This document shows, in pieces, positions 6,118-10,312 of a stretch of 10,312 nucleotides of DNA (its first letter is position 1; each line of letters begins with the position of its first letter). The translations under genes and the position numbers were made by a program. The notes under the pieces were generated by a model. The model was not told the DNA's origin. It worked only from the letters and a program-made list of their open reading frames with translations, and made no database searches. Origin of the DNA: Dehalococcoidia bacterium UBA5627 (GTDB lineage Bacteria; Chloroflexota; Dehalococcoidia; Dehalococcoidales; UBA5627); assembly GCA_002421585.1 (NCBI GenBank), contig DIKD01000024.1, positions 1-10,312 of the forward strand. The letters run 5' to 3'.

Positions 6118-6915
6118 TTAATTCCCGTTATGCCAGCGGCTACCCGTTACCAGCGTAACCGGAAGCCTGTTTACCGGATGCGAAGATATGCACACATCGG
6201 CTCCGTAAACCTGTTTGACGTTTATAGCAGTTACCACTTCGCAGGGCGTTCCCTCATTAAAAATACGGCCTTTATTCAGCATAATGATTCGATCGCAATA
6301 CTGAGCCGCCAGATTGAGGTCATGCAAAGCGGCAAGTACTGCCAGCCGCTCTTTTTTACACAATTCGGATATCAGTTCCAGTGTTTCTATCTGGTAGTTG
6401 ATATCGAGATGCGAAGTAGGCTCGTCTAACAGGATTATTTGCGGTTGCTGTGCCAGGGCGCGCGCAATTGTTAAACGCTGTCTTTCACCGCCTGAAAGCT
6501 CGCCTGCACGCCTTTCCGCAAGATGAATAGTATCCGTCATTTTCATTGCTTTTACTGCGATATCGACATCTTTCTGTCCTTCGTATTCCAAAAACTTCAT
6601 ATGCGGAGTACGCCCCATCAGCACTATTTCAAAAGCAGTAAACGCCTCCGGCAGCGCAGCCGATTGAGGAACAACGGCTACAGTACGGGCAATATCATTC
6701 TGTGATATACCTTTTGTAGACCTTTCGTTAAGTAAAATATCACCACCTTTAAGCGGAATAACCCTGGTTATACCTTTTATAAGTGTGGATTTGCCGCACC
6801 CGTTGGGTCCGACAATACCCAGTACTTCCCCCGAAAGGATTTCCATATCGATACCCGATAAAACTATTGTTTCGCCGTATCCGAGAGTGACATTTTTTAA
6901 GGACAATTTTTGCAT
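6118..6915 (-). CDS. btuD: Corrinoid ABC transporter ATP-binding protein
   Basis: This is the cytoplasmic ATPase that powers corrinoid import with BtuC and BtuF. The 265 residues hold a complete nucleotide-binding domain: Walker A GPNGCGKST (36-44), Q-loop Gln84 in VVPQ, signature LSGGERQR (140-147), Walker B IILLDEP (160-166) and the switch histidine His198 in ALHDL. The family (FepC/BtuD) also serves iron-siderophore and heme uptake, so the B12 assignment rests on the cob genes immediately downstream. The ATG is preceded by a good AAGGAGAG ribosome binding site. It follows the permease stop by 15 bases, which indicates cotranscription. A C-terminal tail of about 35 residues follows the nucleotide-binding domain; tails of this kind are common in the family. 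Confidence 0.9.
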   Translation of the reverse strand: MQKLSLKNVTLGYGETIVLSGIDMEILSGEVLGIVGPNGCGKSTLIKGITRVIPLKGGDILLNERSTKGISQNDIARTVAVVPQSAALPEAFTAFEIVLMGRTPHMKFLEYEGQKDVDIAVKAMKMTDTIHLAERRAGELSGGERQRLTIARALAQQPQIILLDEPTSHLDINYQIETLELISELCKKERLAVLAALHDLNLAAQYCDRIIMLNKGRIFNEGTPCEVVTAINVKQVYGADVCISSHPVNRLPVTLVTGSRWHNGN

Positions 6916-6930
6916 AATTTCTCTCCTTAT

Positions 6931-8034
6931 TTAAAAAACCGCCTTCTTTTTACGCTTTAAAAGATACAGGAAAAATGGAGCGCCGAAGAAAGCGGTTACG
7001 ATTCCAAGCGGTATTTCGGTAGGAGGCATAACCGTTCTTGCCAAAAGGTCGGCAAGAATCAGGAATATACTGCCGCAAAGAATAGATAGCGGCAGCAAAA
7101 AGCGGAAATCGGGACCCCATATTAAACGTACCGCATGCGGAATTATGATGCCAACAAATCCGATAATACCGCCGAAACTGACGGCAGCAGCGGTAATTAA
7201 AGTAGCCACTACCAGTAGTATGCGTTTGGTTTGCTCAACGTTGATACCGAGTTGCTGTGCCTGCTCTTCATCGAACTGCATTACATTCAACGAGCGCCCG
7301 TAGAGACATATAAACAGGGAGCCCAGAACAATAACAGGCATAGTTATCCAAACGTGAATCCATTTCGGAGACGAAAAGCCGCCCAAAAGCCATGACGACA
7401 TACCGCGGAAAGATTCACCGCTGGTTATTAAAAGATAAGAAGTAATTGCAGACAAGAATGCTCCCAGAGCGACACCGGCAAGAATCAAAGTTGTCATCGG
7501 CAGGCTTTTCCCCACCTTTCCCAGTGAATAGACTACGAATACCGCACCCAATCCTCCGATGAAAGCGAAGATTGATACCAGGTTCAAACTCCAAAAAGAA
7601 CTACTTATCGGAATCAAGAAACCGATAACAGCGCCCAGCCCCGCGCCCTGCGATACGCCTATCAGATAAGGATCTGCCAGCGGATTGCGGAAAAGCCCCT
7701 GATAGGTAGCGCCGGCAACCGCCAGCGCCGCTCCTGTCAGACCGGCTAAAAGAACACGCGGCATACGCAAGCTGGTAATAACCGTTTCCGTCGTTCCTTG
7801 CCAGGTTTCAGATATGGAAATAAACGGTATTTTGGATAAAATGATACTTATGGTTGTTGAAAAAGGAATGGATGAACTCCCCATACTAACCGCAAAGAAT
7901 ATTACCAACAGTAATAATACAAATAGTAAGATAGAGGCAAGTATCCTTCCCTTCCACTTGACCGGATTCGTATAATCTATTTTCTTTTCTGCTATGATCA
8001 CTATCGCCGATTCCCTGCTCAATACCAACAGCAA
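6931..8034 (-). CDS. btuC: Corrinoid ABC transporter permease (FecCD/BtuC family)
   Basis: This is the inner-membrane permease subunit that forms the corrinoid channel as a homodimer. The protein has about 367 residues with many hydrophobic segments, consistent with the ten-helix BtuC fold. Family motifs are RMPRVLLAGLTGAALAVAGA (90-109), NPLADPYLIGVSQGAGLG (117-134) and, near the C-terminus, the GIIGFVGIIIPHAVRL segment, which includes the region that contacts the ATPase. The called start is TTG at 8032-8034 with a GGAGG ribosome binding site 5 bases upstream. A second TTG two codons later and a GTG at codon 12 are alternatives, so the N-terminus is uncertain by about 12 residues. It follows btuF by 69 bases on the same strand. 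Confidence 0.9.
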   Translation of the reverse strand: MLLVLSRESAIVIIAEKKIDYTNPVKWKGRILASILLFVLLLLVIFFAVSMGSSSIPFSTTISIILSKIPFISISETWQGTTETVITSLRMPRVLLAGLTGAALAVAGATYQGLFRNPLADPYLIGVSQGAGLGAVIGFLIPISSSFWSLNLVSIFAFIGGLGAVFVVYSLGKVGKSLPMTTLILAGVALGAFLSAITSYLLITSGESFRGMSSWLLGGFSSPKWIHVWITMPVIVLGSLFICLYGRSLNVMQFDEEQAQQLGINVEQTKRILLVVATLITAAAVSFGGIIGFVGIIIPHAVRLIWGPDFRFLLPLSILCGSIFLILADLLARTVMPPTEIPLGIVTAFFGAPFFLYLLKRKKKAVF

Positions 8035-8103
8035 CCCTACCTCCGGGAGTACATTTTTCTTCCCGTATGGTATGAATATTTAATGGTATTGAATTATCTT
8101 AAT

Positions 8104-9075
8104 TTAAGAGAATAAATCCGGATGTAAAAGACCGGTATAGATTTCCAGCGCATCAACTATACGCGGACCGGCACGGCAGACGATATCGGAATCAACGATA
8201 TAGATATGCCCGTTCAAATAGGCATTTGTTTCTTTAAAGGGAGAGTCTTCCGCAACAACTGCATAAAAAGATGATTCGGAGCCATGGTCGGTAACAACAG
8301 TAATAATATCAGGGTTGCGTATTACCGCCTGTTCCAGGTCAACCTGAACATCCCATTCCACATCAGCAAAGACATTAACGCCTCCTGTCATGCCGATAAT
8401 AATATCCAAAAATGTATATTTGCCGGTTGTCCACAAAGGGTCGAACCATGTAATATGCAATACAGACGGTTTTTCGGCTTCATCAAGCCCGCCAAGAGCG
8501 CTACAGACAGCATCTATTCTGTTTTGCAGACCCGCTACAACATCAGCCGCCAAGGAGTGATGTCCCAAGAGCTCGCCTACAAGCATTATATCCCTCATAA
8601 CACCCTCGATGTCAGAGGGGGCTATGACGATAACGGTTAGTCCGTGCGATTGCAGCCATTCGACATCCCCTGTGGTACACTGAATGCTGTCTGCAAGTAC
8701 AACATCGGGGTTAAGTAGAAGGATTTTCTCCTTGTTGGGGTCATAGTAGCCGCCGATACTTTCTACTTCGCTCACCTCTTCGGGATAGTTACAGTAGTCG
8801 GTTCTGCCGACAAGTTTTTCTCCGGCATCGACGAAATAGACGATTTCCGTAATGGCAGGCGCCATCGACACTATTGTATCGACCGCACCGTCGAAGGTAT
8901 AAGTTATACCGGCATCATCGGTTACGCTTATCAATTGAACGGTTTCGGTTACCGTTGAAGTTGTTGTTTGAGTAACAGTTTGGACTTGCGGATTACATCC
9001 TGAAACAAAACAGACAGATAAAGCCATTACGGATAACAAAATCATAATAGCTATATGTTTTCCGAATTGATTCAA
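8104..9075 (-). CDS. btuF: Corrinoid ABC transporter substrate-binding lipoprotein
   Basis: This 323-residue extracytoplasmic protein would capture corrinoid and deliver it to BtuCD. A lipoprotein signal peptide ends in the lipobox VSGC with Cys27. A Thr/Val-rich tether (about 33-46, VQTVTQTTTSTVTETV) follows. The periplasmic-binding fold begins near residue 50 and includes IVSMAPAITEIVYFV, the GRTDYCNYPEEV block, VESIGGYYDPNKEKILLLNPDVVLA and the C-terminal GPRIVDALE segment. These are typical of the class III (BtuF/FhuD) binding proteins. The start is TTG with a GGGGG ribosome binding site 5 bases upstream. An ATG at codon 11 is an alternative, but it has no clear ribosome binding site and would shorten the charged n-region. 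Heme or siderophore binding cannot be excluded from sequence alone; the cob genes favour corrinoids. Confidence 0.88.
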   Translation of the reverse strand: MNQFGKHIAIMILLSVMALSVCFVSGCNPQVQTVTQTTTSTVTETVQLISVTDDAGITYTFDGAVDTIVSMAPAITEIVYFVDAGEKLVGRTDYCNYPEEVSEVESIGGYYDPNKEKILLLNPDVVLADSIQCTTGDVEWLQSHGLTVIVIAPSDIEGVMRDIMLVGELLGHHSLAADVVAGLQNRIDAVCSALGGLDEAEKPSVLHITWFDPLWTTGKYTFLDIIIGMTGGVNVFADVEWDVQVDLEQAVIRNPDIITVVTDHGSESSFYAVVAEDSPFKETNAYLNGHIYIVDSDIVCRAGPRIVDALEIYTGLLHPDLFS

Positions 9076-9125
9076 ATTAACCCCCAGTAAATTAAAGTAT
9101 TCTTGTTTTCTATCAATTTCACTTG

Positions 9126-9155
9126 ATTATAATAAGAAAAAAGGGGGGCTGTCAA
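9126..9155 (-). promoter_or_regulatory. Promoter of the cobalamin operon (btuF)
   Basis: Read on the minus strand, a perfect -35 TTGACA (9155-9150) is followed after 18 bases by a perfect -10 TATAAT (9131-9126). Transcription should start near 9119, leaving a leader of about 45 bases before the TTG start of btuF. The spacer contains a C6 run followed by a T6 run. This is the only strong promoter I found for the btuF-to-cobC unit. Confidence 0.8.
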
Positions 9156-9254
9156 GAGTTTCTTGAATTTACAGGGAATATTTTTAAAGGTAACTATCCC
9201 TTAAAGTAACGTATTGCCAAATACTCGACTAAATAAATATAGTATAAAAAACTG

Positions 9255-9283
9255 TTGACAACGGTAATATAAAACAGGATAAT
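9255..9283 (+). promoter_or_regulatory. Probable promoter of hicBA
   Basis: TTGACA (9255-9260) and GATAAT (9278-9283) are separated by 17 bases and point toward hicB. The -35 box lies inside a small palindrome GTTG-A-CAAC (9254-9262). The leader would be about 110 bases long, which is long for a toxin-antitoxin operon, so a second promoter nearer hicB is possible. Confidence 0.6.
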
Positions 9284-9353
9284 AGAAGTGTAGAAATATA
9301 TAAGTGTATATAGCGTTGCCTGTTTGTGAAATAACATTACTACAATTGCATAT

Positions 9354-9367
9354 AAACTAATTAGTTT
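9354..9367. promoter_or_regulatory. Palindrome upstream of hicB, candidate antitoxin operator
   Basis: AAACTAATTAGTTT is a perfect 14-base palindrome 31 bases before the hicB start codon. HicB antitoxins often repress their own operon through palindromic sites, so this is a plausible operator. The region is AT-rich, so chance is also possible. Confidence 0.4.
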
Positions 9368-9398
9368 TTAATGTAAAGCAACAGTATAAAGGTGAATT

Positions 9399-9680
9399 AT
9401 GAAGCATGAAAACAGTAAACCAATAATGATAAAAATAGAAGTATGTATTGATGAAGACGGTGATGGCTATCATGCGTATTGCCCAGCACTCAAGGGATTA
9501 CATACTTATGGTGCAACAATTAAAGAAGCACGCCAAAATGTTAAATACGCTATTCAGGCATATTTAACCTCTGTAGCAAAGCATAACGAACCCCTCCCTA
9601 CTGGGATTACTCAAATTCCTGATAATGATACTAGTTGTACAGAGCGATATTCCCAGAATTTGGAACTTATTCTTGCATGA
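9399..9680 (+). CDS. hicB: HicB family antitoxin
   Basis: This 93-residue protein carries the HicB partial RNase H-like fold. The visible features are a first strand IKIEVCIDEDGDGYHAYCPALKGLHTYG, in which an acidic turn leads into the conserved Y-x-A-x-C-P-x-L-x-G motif, then the helix TIKEARQNVKYAIQAYLTSV. Such antitoxins bind and block the HicA toxin. I see no obvious C-terminal ribbon-helix-helix or helix-turn-helix domain, so DNA binding may be weak or provided by another region. An AGGTG ribosome binding site lies 4 bases before the ATG. The stop overlaps the hicA start (ATGA at 9677-9680), the usual coupling in these operons. The antitoxin gene precedes the toxin gene, the reverse of the classical hicAB order but also common. 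Confidence 0.85.
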   Translation: MKHENSKPIMIKIEVCIDEDGDGYHAYCPALKGLHTYGATIKEARQNVKYAIQAYLTSVAKHNEPLPTGITQIPDNDTSCTERYSQNLELILA

Positions 9681-9934
9681 GTTATTCTGCTAATGAGTGG
9701 GACCAGATTAAAGGGCTAACAGCCGGAGAACTAATAAAAGCCCTTTTAAAAGATGGTTTTGTGCTTGACGAAGAAGTTAAGACAGAACGAATATATAGAC
9801 ATCCAGACGGTAGAAAAGTATCAATTCATTATCATTCAAATAATAAAACATATGGGCCTGGCCTTATTAGGGCTTTAATAGAAGATGCTGGCTGGACTGT
9901 AAAAGACTTGAGACGGCTTAAATTGGTAAAATGA
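9677..9934 (+). CDS. hicA: HicA family toxin (catalytic histidine apparently replaced)
   Basis: This 85-residue protein has the double-stranded-RNA-binding-like fold of HicA mRNA interferases. It shows the helix KGLTAGELIKALLKDGFVL (12-30), the strand IYRHPDGRKVSIHYH (39-53) and the C-terminal GWTVKDLRRLKLVK. The start is placed at ATG 9677, which overlaps the hicB stop by ATGA; a longer upstream start (9635) would run through hicB and adds nothing family-like. Active HicA proteins usually carry a GSH motif just before the IYRHPDG strand, with the histidine needed for RNA cleavage. Here the aligned residues are KTE (35-37), so Glu37 stands where the histidine is expected. The toxin may be inactive or belong to a variant subfamily; His42, His51 and His53 remain. 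Confidence 0.8.
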   Translation: MSYSANEWDQIKGLTAGELIKALLKDGFVLDEEVKTERIYRHPDGRKVSIHYHSNNKTYGPGLIRALIEDAGWTVKDLRRLKLVK

Positions 9935-10017
9935 TATCCATAAGACAATAGGTAATAGACAACAGAATTACACAAAACGTGATTTTATAGCAGACCTTAA
10001 AAAGGTTTGTAAACCTG

Positions 10018-10312
10018 TTAAATCTTCTCCAAAACCGACAAAAACATAGGCTTACCGTCTTTTCTATGGTTATATCTAAAAGCATACTCATTACTATAAT
10101 CTTGTAAATACTTTTCTCTAACAGCGTGATACACTCCAGAAATACCTCTTTTACCTTGACGTTTACCACCTATATAGGTTTCATCGGCTTCAAATTCGCC
10201 TTGTGATGGCTTATAACCCTCTTGCCATTTTACATACTCCGTAATCTGCTTCTCATCCAATCCTACTGTCGATACAAAATAGCCCGGTGACCAAACCACT
10301 ACCTCTTTCCAA
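10018..10312 (-). pseudogene. Chimeric transposase remnant (IS200/IS605 TnpA end joined to IS1595-type pieces)
   Basis: The frame enters from the right edge (WKEVVVWSPGYFVSTVG) and ends at TAA 10018-10020. The first part, about 10312-10197, matches the C-terminal half of IS200/IS605 Y1 transposase, including the catalytic-helix pattern EYVKWQ with Tyr at 10234-10236. It then passes into EFEADETYIGGK, the start of the DDE domain of IS1595/ISXO2-type transposases. Next comes KRGISGVYHAV and NEYAFRYNHRKDGKPMF, the end of the same IS1595-type protein. The roughly 100 residues normally between those two IS1595 blocks are missing, apparently deleted near 10165-10145. The product cannot be a working transposase of either type. 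The family calls are from recalled motifs. Confidence 0.7.

Larger units (their letters stand above)
9076..9398. other. AT-rich divergent intergenic region between btuF and hicB
   Basis: This 323-base stretch has no credible gene. It holds a promoter toward btuF near 9126-9155, one toward hicB near 9255-9283 and a palindrome just before hicB. I looked on the btuF strand for a cobalamin riboswitch (a B12-box-like GCCAGGAGACC motif and its conserved GCCACTG partner) and saw none. The predicted btuF leader is only about 45 bases, too short for that riboswitch class. Confidence 0.6.

Noticed and set aside
8035..8103. Near direct repeat ATGGTATGAAT / ATGGTATTGAA in the btuF-btuC gap
   Set aside because: Two imperfect short copies in AT-rich DNA, with no promoter or terminator shape.
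10003..10016. AGGTTTGTAAACCT near the end of the transposase remnant as an insertion-sequence end or hicA terminator
   Set aside because: The palindrome is short, has no T-run and no matching partner repeat in the window, so neither role can be supported.
9918..10169. An 83-codon minus-strand ORF rich in hydrophobic residues
   Set aside because: It overlaps the transposase remnant in another frame. It has low-complexity AT-rich translation and no family signal.
1..10312. CRISPR array, tRNA or rRNA genes
   Set aside because: No regularly spaced repeats and no recognisable tRNA or rRNA sequence were seen on either strand.

Overview
The window reads as chromosomal DNA of an anaerobic bacterium of moderate GC content. 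The best guess is a member of the Chloroflexota, class Dehalococcoidia. This rests on gene content: a corrinoid uptake and lower-ligand assembly cluster in the order btuF-btuC-btuD-cobT-cobS-cobC-cobU resembles, from memory, the corrinoid loci of Dehalococcoides and relatives. The taxonomic call is an inference and could be wrong.

Layout. Positions 1-1212 (+) hold the C-terminal half of a PFL-family (UPF0210) protein and a YkgJ-type cysteine-cluster protein. Positions 1213-1604 hold a small reading frame broken by one stop codon, then a near-consensus sigma-70 promoter with a CIRCE-like operator. These drive an Hsp20 small heat-shock protein gene (1605-2072), which ends at a strong terminator hairpin. 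Positions 2162-9075 are all minus strand and form the cobalamin cluster. In transcription order it runs: substrate-binding lipoprotein BtuF, permease BtuC, ATPase BtuD, then CobT, CobS, CobC, a 300-base interval of dispersed palindromic repeats, a DUF71/COG2102 PP-loop ATPase, and CobU. Positions 9399-9934 (+) encode a HicB/HicA type toxin-antitoxin pair. The right edge (10018-10312, minus) is a chimeric, internally deleted transposase remnant.

How the genes work together. BtuFCD would import cobalamin or cobinamide. CobU phosphorylates adenosylcobinamide and converts it to the GDP derivative. CobT activates the lower-ligand base (for example dimethylbenzimidazole) to alpha-ribazole phosphate. 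CobS joins the two halves and CobC removes the phosphate. No corrin-ring synthesis gene, no cbiZ, no cbiB and no adenosyltransferase is visible, so this is a salvage and late-assembly unit. The DUF71 protein is the least understood member; earlier comparative genomics proposed a B12-salvage branch of its family.

I see no wholly new system. The points most worth a second look are the DUF71 gene inside the B12 cluster, a HicA toxin that seems to lack its catalytic histidine, the IS200/IS1595 chimera, the CIRCE variant, and the apparent lack of a cobalamin riboswitch.
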